Positions 50,034-58,501 of a DNA stretch of 64,000 nucleotides are shown one piece after another. The translations under genes were made by a program, and so were the position numbers. Source of the DNA: Oscillospiraceae bacterium (GTDB taxonomy: Bacteria; Bacillota; Clostridia; Oscillospirales; Ruminococcaceae); contig JAFSEU010000023.1 of the NCBI GenBank assembly GCA_017435565.1, forward strand, positions 1 through 64,000, given 5' to 3'. Below the pieces are notes generated by a model, which worked only from the letters and a program-made list of their open reading frames with translations, did no database searches and was not told the origin of the DNA. How positions within the stretch are numbered: the first letter of the stretch is position 1; the number at the start of each line of letters is the position of its first letter.

Positions 50034-51227
50034 ATGAATTATAATTTTTCAGCAAAAGTGTCGGGACTACAGGCTTCCGCAATCAGAGAAATTCTTAAGT
50101 TTACAGCGTTTCCGGATGTAATCTCCTTTGCTGCGGGAAATCCCGCACCCGAGGCTTTCCCTGCCAAGGAAATTGCAAAAATCAGCGCTGAGCTTGTTGA
50201 AAATGAGCCGATACTTGCGCTGCAATACAGCATAACCGAAGGATATACACCCTTGCGCGATACATTGAAGACTATGATGAGCAAAAAGAACTGCTTTAGT
50301 CCCGATAATGACGAGCTTATTATTACCTCGGGTGCACAGCAGGGTATTGAACTTTCGTGCAAGTCCTTCTGCAACGAGGGCGATACGCTCATTGCAGAGG
50401 CTCCGAGCTTTATCGGTTCGCTCAACGCTTTCAGGTCATATAATGTAAACCTTGTCGGCGTTGAAATGGAAGATGACGGAATTGTTATCGATAAGCTTGA
50501 GCAGACTTTAAAAGCAAACCCCAACACCAAGATTATTTATGTAATACCCAATTTCCAGAATCCTACGGGAAGAACAATGTCGTTTGAAAAGCGCAAGGCT
50601 GTATATGACCTTGCCTGCAAATATGACGTGATGATTCTTGAAGACAACCCCTATGGCGATTTGAGATTTGAAGGTGAGGATATTCCTTCAATCAAATCTC
50701 TTGATACACAGGGAAGAGTTATCTATGTGGGAAGCTTTTCCAAGGTGCTTGCTCCGGGTCTGCGTGTGGGCTATGTCAGCGCACCAAAGGAGGTTATTCA
50801 GAAAATCGTTGTGTGCAAGCAGGTTGCCGATGTACATACAAATATCTGGGCACAGGTTGTCTGCGACAGATTTATCAAAGAAAATGACTTTGACGCGCAT
50901 ATTCGATATCTGCGCGGAATCTACCGCAAGAAGTATAACCTTATGCGTGATTGCATTGAAGCAAACTTTTCAAAGAAAATTACATTCAGCACACCGCAGG
51001 GCGGCTTGTTTGTCTGGGGCACTTTGCCTTCAGACTGTGATATGACGGGCTTTTGCAAAAAGGCTGTTGCGGATTATAAGGTTGCGGTCGTTCCCGGTAA
51101 TGCATTCCTTATCAAGGAAAGCGACCCGACAACTTCATTCAGACTGAATTATTCCACACCGACAGATGAGCAGATTATCAAGGGTTGCGAAATGCTCGGC
51201 AAGCTCTCTAAAGATATGTTTGACTAA
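50034..51227 (+). CDS. PLP-dependent class I/II aminotransferase (2-aminoadipate/MocR-type)
   Basis: 397 residues, fold-type I aminotransferase. Conserved blocks are ISFAAGNPAPEAFP, 'LQYSITEGYTPLRD', the Asn/Pro block 'YVIPNFQNPTGR', EDNPYGDLRF and the PLP lysine in GSFSKVLAPGLRVGYV. The closest characterised group is 2-aminoadipate transaminase (LysN) and the aminotransferase domains of MocR regulators, which use aromatic, branched-chain or aminoadipate substrates. There is no helix-turn-helix domain, so it is an enzyme. It heads an operon with an unknown gene and trpS, so an aromatic amino acid link is possible but not shown. Confidence 0.88.
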   Translation: MNYNFSAKVSGLQASAIREILKFTAFPDVISFAAGNPAPEAFPAKEIAKISAELVENEPILALQYSITEGYTPLRDTLKTMMSKKNCFSPDNDELIITSGAQQGIELSCKSFCNEGDTLIAEAPSFIGSLNAFRSYNVNLVGVEMEDDGIVIDKLEQTLKANPNTKIIYVIPNFQNPTGRTMSFEKRKAVYDLACKYDVMILEDNPYGDLRFEGEDIPSIKSLDTQGRVIYVGSFSKVLAPGLRVGYVSAPKEVIQKIVVCKQVADVHTNIWAQVVCDRFIKENDFDAHIRYLRGIYRKKYNLMRDCIEANFSKKITFSTPQGGLFVWGTLPSDCDMTGFCKKAVADYKVAVVPGNAFLIKESDPTTSFRLNYSTPTDEQIIKGCEMLGKLSKDMFD

Positions 51228-51247
51228 ATAGATTACACGGAGGAACT

Positions 51248-51817
51248 ATGAACGATAATGTAACGATGGGCAATGCACTTCCCGTGCATCCCGAATATTT
51301 GAAAATGCGTGAGCAGATGCTTACCAAGACTGCTGACGAACTTAAAATCATCAATATGCCCGATGACAAAACCTGTGCTTACGGTGCGGTTATCGATATG
51401 GCGCTGGACGGCAGAATTATGACGCTCGTGTGTTATTTTAACGGTGAGGTTTCAATGCTTTATTCAACGGGCGGTGCAGTTGCGGGCCTCGGCCAGCATT
51501 ACCCCAATGTCAGAGAGCAGGCCAAGGTTATGCTTGCAAGCATTGGTCAGGCGGCGCATCTTTTTGCCGAGCCGAAAGATTTTGCGCTCCCCGGCGGCAC
51601 ATATAACCACGTTTATCTTCTGACAAACAAGGGCAAGCTTTTTATCAGACTCAACCCTCGCACCATTACGACCGAGCCCAGAGAGCGCCAGTTTGTGTTT
51701 ATGCTCTATAACCGAGTAATGAATGAGGTCACGAAAATTATGCCTCAGGTAATGCACGCACAGCGTAGTGTTACTCCTGTGCAATTCTTCCCCAACCGAA
51801 AGGATGGAAACAAGTAA
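51248..51817 (+). CDS. Conserved-looking soluble protein of unknown function
   Basis: 189 residues, no signal or membrane helix. I do not recognise a family. It reads as a compact alpha/beta protein with a glycine-rich strand-turn (STGGAVAGLGQ) and a C-terminal segment with many Arg and Gln. It lies 20 bases after the aminotransferase and overlaps trpS by one base (TAATG), so the three genes are cotranscribed and the last two are coupled. Confidence 0.72.
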   Translation: MNDNVTMGNALPVHPEYLKMREQMLTKTADELKIINMPDDKTCAYGAVIDMALDGRIMTLVCYFNGEVSMLYSTGGAVAGLGQHYPNVREQAKVMLASIGQAAHLFAEPKDFALPGGTYNHVYLLTNKGKLFIRLNPRTITTEPRERQFVFMLYNRVMNEVTKIMPQVMHAQRSVTPVQFFPNRKDGNK

Positions 51818-52818
51818 TGTTTGATAAGGATAAAAAGTTGATTTTCAGCGGCATTCAGCCTACGGGCGTTTTTACCCTGGGAAATTATATCGGTGCGGTG
51901 CGCAACTGGGGTCCTCTGCAGGATGAATACAACTGCATTTACTGCATTGTTGACCTTCACGCAATTACCGTAAAGCAGGAGCCTGCTGTTTTGAGAAAGA
52001 ATACATTAGGAGCGTATGCTCTGCTTCTTGCCTGCGGAATCGATCCGGAAAAGTCAATCGCATTTATTCAGAGCCACAACCCCAATCATGCAGAACTCAG
52101 CTGGGTGCTTTCGTGCTCGACTCAGTTCGGTGAGCTTTCGAGAATGACTCAATTCAAGGACAAGAGTGCGAAGCACGCCGATAATATCAATGCAGGTCTG
52201 TTTACATATCCCGTTTTGATGGCGGCTGATATTCTTGCATATAATGCTGACTTGGTGCCGATCGGCGCCGACCAGAAGCAGCATCTTGAGCTTGCAAGAA
52301 ATATCGCTGTTCGCTTCAATCAGAAATACAGCGAAACATTCACCGTGCCCGAACCCTATATTCCCACAGTCGGTGCAAGAGTAATGTCGCTTCAGGACCC
52401 TGAAAAGAAAATGTCAAAGTCAGACGCAAATCCCAATGCCTGCGTGTATATTCTTGATGATAAGGATACGATTATCCGCAAATTCAAGCGTGCTGTGACA
52501 GACAGCGAGGCTGAAGTGGTATATCGCGAAGGCAAGGCAGGCATAAACAACCTTATCACAATATATTCCGCTGTAACAGGCAAGGCTGTTGCTGAAGTTG
52601 AACGTGAATTTGAAGGTAAGGGCTATGGCGATTTTAAGCTTGCGGTAGGTGAGGCAGTTGCCGACAGTCTTGAAAATGTTCGCACAGAATATGCACGTCT
52701 GATTGCCGATAAGGCATACCTTGAACAGTGTTATAAGCAAGGGGCTGAGCAGGCATATTCAATTTCCCGAAGAGTTGTTTCAAAGGCATATAAAAAGGTC
52801 GGATTTATTCAGAGATAA
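51817..52818 (+). CDS. trpS: Tryptophanyl-tRNA synthetase
   Basis: 333 residues, typical bacterial TrpRS. Class I signatures are TLGNYIG (20-26, HIGH-type) and KMSKS (198-202); 'SGIQPTGVFTLGNYIGA' and 'MAADILAYNADLVPIGADQKQH' are diagnostic in outline. It charges tRNA-Trp. It is the third gene of the operon and has no separate T-box leader. A terminator follows. Confidence 0.97.
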   Translation: MFDKDKKLIFSGIQPTGVFTLGNYIGAVRNWGPLQDEYNCIYCIVDLHAITVKQEPAVLRKNTLGAYALLLACGIDPEKSIAFIQSHNPNHAELSWVLSCSTQFGELSRMTQFKDKSAKHADNINAGLFTYPVLMAADILAYNADLVPIGADQKQHLELARNIAVRFNQKYSETFTVPEPYIPTVGARVMSLQDPEKKMSKSDANPNACVYILDDKDTIIRKFKRAVTDSEAEVVYREGKAGINNLITIYSAVTGKAVAEVEREFEGKGYGDFKLAVGEAVADSLENVRTEYARLIADKAYLEQCYKQGAEQAYSISRRVVSKAYKKVGFIQR

Positions 52819-52828
52819 ATATTATATA

Positions 52829-52862
52829 AAAGCGGAAAGATGTATTTTCTTTCCGCTTTATT
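52829..52862 (+). terminator. Terminator after trpS
   Basis: AAAGCGGAAAG and CTTTCCGCTTT form an 11-bp stem followed by TATTTATT. Confidence 0.85.
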
Positions 52863-53170
52863 TATTAACAAAAAAATGTGGTGCGCATCAATTCGATAAA
52901 ATGTTGAAAGTTATTTGTGCAAAAAAACGAAAGACAAGCGTTTTGTAAACGTTTACAGCGGTTTCGAGGTAGAAAGTGATAGTTTTGTGAAAATTTTCTT
53001 CAAAAACTCTTGACATTTTCTTTAGGGGTTGTTATAATGTCATTGTAAGGAGAGGACGACAAAGAAAATCCAAAATCCTTTAAAGTGGTTTTTGGATTGT
53101 ATTTTTCGCTCACCGTGAACACACACCAAGGCCGAACGCCTTGGAAAAATATTTAAGGAGGAATTTTATT
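52863..53170 (+). other. Control region and leader of the major pilin gene
   Basis: No gene. It contains an AT-rich stretch, the perfect promoter at 53010-53038 and a transcribed leader of about 125 bases with two hairpins: AATCCAAAA with TTTTGGATT (53067-53098), then CCAAGGC with GCCTTGG (53126-53144). AAGGAGG then precedes the ATG at 53171. The first hairpin is followed by GTATTTTT, so it could attenuate, or the second could stabilise the mRNA. Confidence 0.6.
53010..53038 (+). promoter_or_regulatory. Perfect-consensus promoter of the major pilin gene
   Basis: TTGACA (53010-53015) and TATAAT (53033-53038), spacing 17. Confidence 0.88.
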
Positions 53171-53671
53171 ATGAAATTCAAAGGTTTTACACTCGTTGAG
53201 CTTATCGTTGTTATCGCTATCATCGGTATCCTCGCAGCAATTCTCGTACCCTCAATGATGGGTTACATCAAGAGCTCCAGATTTAAGAGCGCAAACTCCA
53301 ACGCTAAGACAGTTTACACAGCAGCTGCTACATACATCACCGAGTACGGTGAGGATTCAGCTTCCAGAAGTGCTCCTTCTTCCGCAAACGGCTTGAGCGG
53401 CGTTGTTGGAACAAACGCAGCAAGCACAAAGATCACTTCCGTTGCAATGTCCGTTAACAAGTACCTCGGCGCTGACGCTGTTGACTCTGTTTACGTTGTT
53501 TACTGTACAGATACAGCTGTTACAGGTTCTTTCTGGGCAAGCGATGCAAACTCCAACTATGTAGGTTCTTATCCTGAGTCCGTTGACCCCGATACAGCTC
53601 CTGACTCTCTCAAGATTGCTTCTGTTACAGGTAAGGCTGATTACGCTACAGCATTTGGTGAGACAGACTAA
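53171..53671 (+). CDS. Type IV pilin-like protein, probable major pilin
   Basis: 166 residues from the ATG at 53171 (AAGGAGG). The short leader KFKG is cut before FTLVELIVV; Glu at +5 is present. A hydrophobic helix (about 6-27) precedes a small globular domain with two cysteines at most. Its C-terminal part contains FWASDANSNYVGSYPESVD, a motif shared by all four neighbouring pilins. Codon use is unlike the neighbours (frequent TCC, AAC, TAC, GGT), and the promoter is perfect, so expression is probably high. Type IV pilins assemble surface fibres for adhesion, motility or DNA uptake; R. albus uses a Pil-family protein for cellulose attachment. No assembly ATPase or peptidase lies in the window. 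Confidence 0.9.
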   Translation: MKFKGFTLVELIVVIAIIGILAAILVPSMMGYIKSSRFKSANSNAKTVYTAAATYITEYGEDSASRSAPSSANGLSGVVGTNAASTKITSVAMSVNKYLGADAVDSVYVVYCTDTAVTGSFWASDANSNYVGSYPESVDPDTAPDSLKIASVTGKADYATAFGETD

Positions 53672-53717
53672 TTTTGAAAATTAATTCGAGTTTAATTTGA
53701 TTAAAATTGAAAAGTGG

Positions 53718-53746
53718 AAAGCCCCGTAACCATCCGGGGCTTTTTT
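53718..53746 (+). terminator. Terminator after the first pilin gene
   Basis: AAAGCCCCG and CGGGGCTTT form a 9-bp stem with a T run; expression of later pilins may need partial read-through. Confidence 0.85.
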
Positions 53747-53789
53747 ACACAAAAAGTATTATTAAAAACACAAATTGAGGTGCAAAAAC

Positions 53790-54296
53790 GTGAAATCCGT
53801 TTTCTCAAAAAAGCTCAGAGGATTCACGCTCGTTGAGCTTATCGTTGTAATCGCCATAATCGGAATTTTAGCGGCGATTCTTGTCCCTTCAATGATGGGG
53901 TATATTCGTTCTTCCCGCTTCAGGTCAGCCAACAGCAATGCGAAAACTGTTTATACAGCAGCCGCAACATATTGCGCTGAGTATTCGTCATCAGACGGAA
54001 GCGATAAGGAAGAACCGAAAAACGTCCAGGCAACAGTTCATTCGTGGAACGACGGTGCGGAAATGAAGTCGATTCCCGATGCTGTCAATAAATATCTCGG
54101 TGCCGACGCTGCAGGTTCTGTTTTTGCAGTTGAGGTTCAGGGTCAGCTTGTTCACGAAGCATATTGGGCAGAAAATATGACAACTGAGTTCGTAGGCGCT
54201 TACCCGGAAGCAAATGATGATGATGCCCCCAAGTGGTCTAACATTGTCGAATGCGTAAGCGAAGAAATTGACGGCGACGTTGAGGACGAAACTTAA
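53790..54296 (+). CDS. Type IV pilin-like protein 2
   Basis: 168 residues starting with GTG at 53790 (TTGAGGTG seven bases upstream). Leader KSVFSKKLRG then FTLVELIVVIAIIG, with Glu at +5. The N-terminal helix is nearly identical to the first pilin, including SMMGYIRSSRF. The globular part diverges and is acidic. The C-terminal motif is YWAENMTTEFVGAYPE. Probably a minor pilin or alternative subunit made by duplication. A hairpin follows at 54316. Confidence 0.88.
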   Translation: MKSVFSKKLRGFTLVELIVVIAIIGILAAILVPSMMGYIRSSRFRSANSNAKTVYTAAATYCAEYSSSDGSDKEEPKNVQATVHSWNDGAEMKSIPDAVNKYLGADAAGSVFAVEVQGQLVHEAYWAENMTTEFVGAYPEANDDDAPKWSNIVECVSEEIDGDVEDET

Positions 54297-54315
54297 ATTT
54301 GAAATTTTGAATAAC

Positions 54316-54350
54316 GGCAGGCAACCTGTGTAATTGGCTGCCTGCCTTAT
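54316..54350 (+). terminator. Weak terminator after pilin 2
   Basis: GGCAGGCA (54316-54323) and TGCCTGCC (54339-54346) pair; only a short T-rich tail follows. Confidence 0.55.
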
Positions 54351-54376
54351 CCTCTTATAAAAAGGTGTGATTTAAG

Positions 54377-54820
54377 ATGAATAATGTCAGATTGAAAGGT
54401 TTTTCAATTGTAAAACTCCTTGTTTTTCTCGGCTTTTGTGCGCTCTGCTACTTTGTGCTCTGGCCTCTGGGCAAGGAATGGTATTACGAAAATCAATATG
54501 AAACAATGAACAACGGCGCAAGAATGGTATATGAAGCTGCCGAAAGCTACTGCGAGGGCAAAGCTGTTGATTCTGTTGAGTCGATTTATTGCAAAAAATT
54601 CGGCACGTGGGATGGTAATGTAAAACAGCTGTCCGATCAGATTGATAATCGCATTACAAATGAATTTGATGATTGCTACTATACCGTAATAATTCAGGGC
54701 GGTAAGGTGCAGGCTGCATATGTTGCCAAATCTGAGGATAGCAGTATAGTTGGGTCGTATCCCGATGAATCGTCACTGGAATCACACGTTTTAGATAAGC
54801 TTTCTGACTTAAAACAGTAA
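54377..54820 (+). CDS. Divergent pilin-like protein with Lys in place of Glu+5
   Basis: 147 residues. It keeps the pilin layout (basic leader RLKG, hydrophobic helix about 8-30) but the start of the mature part reads FSIVKLLVF, with Lys where pilins have the Glu needed for packing against the neighbouring subunit. Such a change is known for tip pseudopilins of the GspK type, but this protein is much smaller. The C-terminal AYVAKSEDSSIVGSYPD retains the shared motif. It might cap or block a fibre, or be decaying; the intact frame argues against decay. Confidence 0.75.
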   Translation: MNNVRLKGFSIVKLLVFLGFCALCYFVLWPLGKEWYYENQYETMNNGARMVYEAAESYCEGKAVDSVESIYCKKFGTWDGNVKQLSDQIDNRITNEFDDCYYTVIIQGGKVQAAYVAKSEDSSIVGSYPDESSLESHVLDKLSDLKQ

Positions 54821-54828
54821 ATTTCCTG

Positions 54829-54857
54829 TTGACAAATTTGTGTATATCTGCTATAAT
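54829..54857 (+). promoter_or_regulatory. Perfect-consensus promoter of pilin 4
   Basis: TTGACA (54829-54834) and TATAAT (54852-54857), spacing 17, right after the preceding stop. Confidence 0.87.
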
Positions 54858-54900
54858 TACTACGGATAACTGTATATTTTTGTTCGGAAGGTGATTGTTT

Positions 54901-55455
54901 GTGAAATTTAGGGGCTTTACTTTGATTGAGCTTATTGTTGTAATGGCGATAATCGGTGTTCTTGCCGGTCTGCTTGTCCCGAACATTCTCAATTATGTCA
55001 AGGACGCTAAGTATGACGACGCAAATACCATGGCTCGTATTGTCTACAACAGCTCTGCGCAGTATTGTGTTGAGTATAAGGTTAATGATGTATGGTACGT
55101 TGAAAGTGACGAAACTATCGTAAATAAAACCAATCCTTATGATGATGTAAACGAAACTATTATCGGTGATTATTGTTATAATCAGTTTGAAATCGGTGTT
55201 TTTGAGCCTGTAACCGACAAATCGGTTTCTCTTGGTTCGCTTGAAATGGCTGCAGAAAAATATATTTCTGACAAATCGTCAATTGACACTACCGGAAGCT
55301 CCGCAATAGTTGTTGTCGATAAAAACGGAACTGTTGTGCGTGCGTTCTGGGCAGAAGATGCTGATTCAAAATATGTCGGCGCTTTCCCTCATCCGGTTGA
55401 TTCCGACGCTCCCGATTTTGCGAATATGACCGACGTTATGTCATGGACTCCGTAA
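54901..55455 (+). CDS. Type IV pilin-like protein 4
   Basis: 184 residues starting with GTG at 54901 (GGAAGGTGA seven bases upstream). Leader KFRG then FTLIELIVVMAIIG with Glu at +5. The globular part is larger than in the others and includes a Cys pair; the C-terminal motif is FWAEDADSKYVGAFPHPVD. It has its own promoter, so it can be regulated apart from the first three. Probably a pilin or minor pilin of the same system. Confidence 0.88.
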   Translation: MKFRGFTLIELIVVMAIIGVLAGLLVPNILNYVKDAKYDDANTMARIVYNSSAQYCVEYKVNDVWYVESDETIVNKTNPYDDVNETIIGDYCYNQFEIGVFEPVTDKSVSLGSLEMAAEKYISDKSSIDTTGSSAIVVVDKNGTVVRAFWAEDADSKYVGAFPHPVDSDAPDFANMTDVMSWTP

Positions 55456-55473
55456 TGATTTGATATCTTAACA

Positions 55474-55508
55474 AAAACGCATCTGCATTTTGTGCAGATG
55501 CGTTTTTT
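55474..55508 (+). terminator. Terminator between pilin 4 and spoIVB
   Basis: ACGCATCTGCA and TGCAGATGCGT form an 11-bp stem extended by A and T runs; probably bidirectional. Confidence 0.92.
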
Positions 55509-55512
55509 TATT

Positions 55513-56703
55513 TTATCCGATACTATCGAGCATCGTTTCTGCAAATACAGCATATCCCTTTGTAGGGTCGTTTACGAAAACGTGTGTAACCGCAGCAACC
55601 AGCTTGTTGTTTTGAATGATGGGGCTTCCGGACATTCCTCTGACAATTCCACCGCAGCTTTCGAGAATATCCTGGTCAGTCACTCTGATTGTTATACTTT
55701 TCAGACCGTCCTTGCTGTTATAGTTGATATCCTCGATATAAATGTCGTATTCGCAAGGCGTGTCGCCGTCGATTGTTGTTAGCATTTTTGCCTCGCCGAT
55801 TGATATATCCTGTTTGAGTCCCAGTTGAATCAAATCTGAGTTGAAATCGAATTCGTTAAGATATCCGAATACACCGCAGTCATTATTAACGGTAATTGTT
55901 CCGCAGATATTTTCGTTGATAAACCTTCCACATAGCTCTCCCGGAGTGCCTTTTGAGCTTTTGTTGATATTGAAAATTTCGACGCCCGTAACTTTTCCGC
56001 TTAATAGAGGCACTATTTCTCTTGTGTCGCTATCGCACACAGCATGTCCGAGTCCGCCGAAGGCTCCGCTTTGTGGGTCGTAAAAAGTCATTGTTCCGAT
56101 GCCGGCGGAGCTGTCTCTTACCCAGATGCCGGCGCAATACTGCCCTTGCTCATCTGAAAATATCGGTGTAAGTGCAAGCTCAAGCTCCTCATCGTTGCGA
56201 ACCACATCAACAGCAAGTGTCTGACCCTGTGAGTCGGCAATGATTTCTTGAAGCGCTGAATTTGTCGAAACCTCGTTGCCTTCAATGCTCGTTATAATAT
56301 CACCGACCCGCAAACCGCTTTCATTTGCCGGCGAAATCCCCTCAATATCGCTTATTGATACTACCATAACACCGTCTGACATTATTTTGATTCCGAAAGG
56401 CTCGCCGCCCGGAATTACATATCTTTCACCGATTGCTTCTACCTCGATATCCTTTATCGGAAATACGCCGAGCAGCTTCATTGTGGCACAGCAGGTTTCA
56501 CTGTTTGTACTGCCATAAGTTTGTCGGGCGCTTTCGTACTCGATATCAATAGGAAAGACCGTTGAAACCAAAGGCTTGTCCGTTGTATAAACATAATATC
56601 TGTCAGGAAGTTCACCCTTATAGTAGCCGCACAACGACATCAGAAACATTGCCGGAACGAAAAGAAATGCCGATAATTTTTTGAAAAATATCCCTTTTTT
56701 CAT
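55513..56703 (-). CDS. spoIVB: SpoIVB-family sporulation serine peptidase
   Basis: 396 residues. An N-terminal membrane helix (about 8-26), a PDZ domain (about 100-180) and an S55 peptidase domain with His220 in GGLGHAVCD and Ser358 in VRGMSGSPI follow. In Bacillus, SpoIVB is secreted from the forespore and triggers pro-sigma-K processing by cutting SpoIVFA. Its presence suggests that this organism sporulates or keeps a sporulation program. spoIVFA and spoIVFB are not in the window. Confidence 0.93.
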   Translation of the reverse strand: MKKGIFFKKLSAFLFVPAMFLMSLCGYYKGELPDRYYVYTTDKPLVSTVFPIDIEYESARQTYGSTNSETCCATMKLLGVFPIKDIEVEAIGERYVIPGGEPFGIKIMSDGVMVVSISDIEGISPANESGLRVGDIITSIEGNEVSTNSALQEIIADSQGQTLAVDVVRNDEELELALTPIFSDEQGQYCAGIWVRDSSAGIGTMTFYDPQSGAFGGLGHAVCDSDTREIVPLLSGKVTGVEIFNINKSSKGTPGELCGRFINENICGTITVNNDCGVFGYLNEFDFNSDLIQLGLKQDISIGEAKMLTTIDGDTPCEYDIYIEDINYNSKDGLKSITIRVTDQDILESCGGIVRGMSGSPIIQNNKLVAAVTHVFVNDPTKGYAVFAETMLDSIG

Positions 56704-56821
56704 ATATTTCTCCTTTGCATATTTATATCACATCATTATAATTTGAAGTTTGCAAAAGATTATGTTTGAAATTATCTTCATTATTTTTAAAAATTTGACT
56801 TTGAAACTACAATTTTCAATT

Positions 56822-56861
56822 TTAAAAAAATAACCGCTGCATTGATGCCAATGCAACGGTT
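56822..56861 (-). terminator. Terminator after the soluble cyclophilin
   Basis: On the minus strand, AACCGTTGCAT and ATGCAGCGGTT form an 11-bp stem with one mismatch, followed by a T run. Confidence 0.88.
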
Positions 56862-56870
56862 GATTTGCGC

Positions 56871-57341
56871 TTATTCAATTGTTACGCTTTTCATAATCTG
56901 AGGGGTAATCGGCTTGTCGGCATAATTTGTGTCAACTGCAGCAATTTCGTCAACAACCTCAATGCCTTCGGTGACTCTGCCGAATGCTGCATAGTTTCCG
57001 TCAAGATGAGGCGAATCCTTGTGCATAATGAAGAATTGCGAGCCTGCTGAATTGGGCATCATTGAGCGCGCCATTGAAATTACGCCTCTTTCGTGCTTCA
57101 AATCATTCTTTATGCCATTTGAAGCAAATTCGCCCTTAATGCTCCAACCCGGACCGCCCATACCGGTTCCGTCGGGACAGCCGCCCTGAATCATAAATCC
57201 GCTGATAACTCTGTGAAAGCAGAGTCCGTTGTAAAAACCATCGTTTACGAGCTTTTCAAAATTTTCGACCGTAATCGGTGCGATTTCGGGATAAAGCTCA
57301 ATTTTGATTTTTTTGCCGTTTTCCATTTCAATAACAACCAT
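56871..57341 (-). CDS. Cyclophilin-type peptidyl-prolyl isomerase, cytosolic
   Basis: 156 residues, no signal. Active-site segments match classical bacterial cyclophilins: LCFHRVISGFMIQGG, SMARSMMPNSAGSQFFI and 'LDGNYAAFGRV'. It assists folding by isomerising Xaa-Pro bonds. It is monocistronic with its own promoter and terminator. Unlike the membrane-anchored paralogue at 31232-32002, all expected catalytic residues are kept. Confidence 0.94.
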   Translation of the reverse strand: MVVIEMENGKKIKIELYPEIAPITVENFEKLVNDGFYNGLCFHRVISGFMIQGGCPDGTGMGGPGWSIKGEFASNGIKNDLKHERGVISMARSMMPNSAGSQFFIMHKDSPHLDGNYAAFGRVTEGIEVVDEIAAVDTNYADKPITPQIMKSVTIE

Positions 57342-57370
57342 TATTATTACCTGCCTTTCATTATAAATAC

Positions 57371-57399
57371 AGTATAATGCATTTTTACATAAAAGTCAA
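57371..57399 (-). promoter_or_regulatory. Promoter of the soluble cyclophilin gene
   Basis: On the minus strand, TTGACT (57399-57394) and TATACT (57376-57371) are 17 bases apart. Confidence 0.75.
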
Positions 57400-57475
57400 A
57401 TCATAACATCAAATCTGAATATTATTATGTGACATTGGGAAAAACAGTAACAAAAATTGAAAGGCAAAAACTGAT

Positions 57476-58501
57476 ATGTCAAAAAAACTGAGTAAAATAA
57501 CCTTCAGTCTCGACAACGCACCGTCGATTCGCTCTTTTGCGTCGATTGTGGGCGAAAAAGAGGGCGAGGGGCCGCTTGCCGCATATTTTGATATGACAAC
57601 AAAGGATGATTATTTCGGTCAGGATACCTGGGAAAAGGCGGAAAGTGAGTTCCTTAATACTGCTGTAAACACAGCACTTTCCAAGGCGGAGCTTGCGCAG
57701 AAGGATATTGATATGATTTTTGCGGGCGATTTACTAAATCAATGTATAAGTTCAACATACGGATTGCGTGATTTTGATATCGCCGTAGTCGGAATATTCG
57801 GTGCTTGCTCAACATTTGCGCAGGGACTGATGCTTTCGTCGCTGTTTGTGGACAATGAGCTTGCGGATAATGTAATCGCTGCCACATCGTCGCATTTTTC
57901 CACTGCTGAAAGGCAATTCCGTTTTCCACTTTCTTACGGCGGACAGCGAACCCCAACCTCGCAATGGACAGTAACAGGTTCGGGTGCCGTTGTTGTTTCA
58001 AAAAGCTCTGAGCCGCCATTTGTTCGCGGCGTTACCATCGGAACAATTGTAGACCTTGGTGTTAACGATGCCAACAATATGGGCGCGGCGATGGCGCCTG
58101 CGGCGGCTCGCACAATAAAGCAGTATCTTGATGACACATCAACCAATCCGAATGACTATGATTATATTATAACGGGAGATTTGGGTGAAGTCGGAAGCGA
58201 GCTTCTGATTGAGCTGTTGAATAGGGAAGGAATCGATATCAGTTCGGTTCATCGTGACTGCGGTAAGATGATTTTTGATTCTGACAAGCAGGATACTCAC
58301 GCAGGTGGTTCGGGCTGTGGATGCTGTGCAAGTGTGATGTGCGGATACTTTTTGCCGAAAATCAAATCGGGCGAAATAAAGAATGTTCTGCTGGCTGCAA
58401 CCGGTGCGCTGATGTCTACAACAGCTTCACAGCAAGGTGAGAGCATTCCGTCGATTTCGCATCTTGTGCACATTTCAAACGAAAGGGGAAATGAAAGATG
58501 A
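57476..58501 (+). CDS. spoVAD: Stage V sporulation protein AD
   Basis: 341 residues with the thiolase-like fold of SpoVAD, including 'FGACSTFAQGL', 'ATSSHFSTAERQFRFPL', 'YDYIITGDLGEVGSELL' and 'HAGGSGCGCCASV'. SpoVAD binds dipicolinic acid and helps to load it into spores. The stop overlaps spoVAE by four bases (ATGA). spoVAC, normally just upstream, is missing here; the upstream neighbour is a divergent cyclophilin gene. Confidence 0.95.
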   Translation: MSKKLSKITFSLDNAPSIRSFASIVGEKEGEGPLAAYFDMTTKDDYFGQDTWEKAESEFLNTAVNTALSKAELAQKDIDMIFAGDLLNQCISSTYGLRDFDIAVVGIFGACSTFAQGLMLSSLFVDNELADNVIAATSSHFSTAERQFRFPLSYGGQRTPTSQWTVTGSGAVVVSKSSEPPFVRGVTIGTIVDLGVNDANNMGAAMAPAAARTIKQYLDDTSTNPNDYDYIITGDLGEVGSELLIELLNREGIDISSVHRDCGKMIFDSDKQDTHAGGSGCGCCASVMCGYFLPKIKSGEIKNVLLAATGALMSTTASQQGESIPSISHLVHISNERGNER

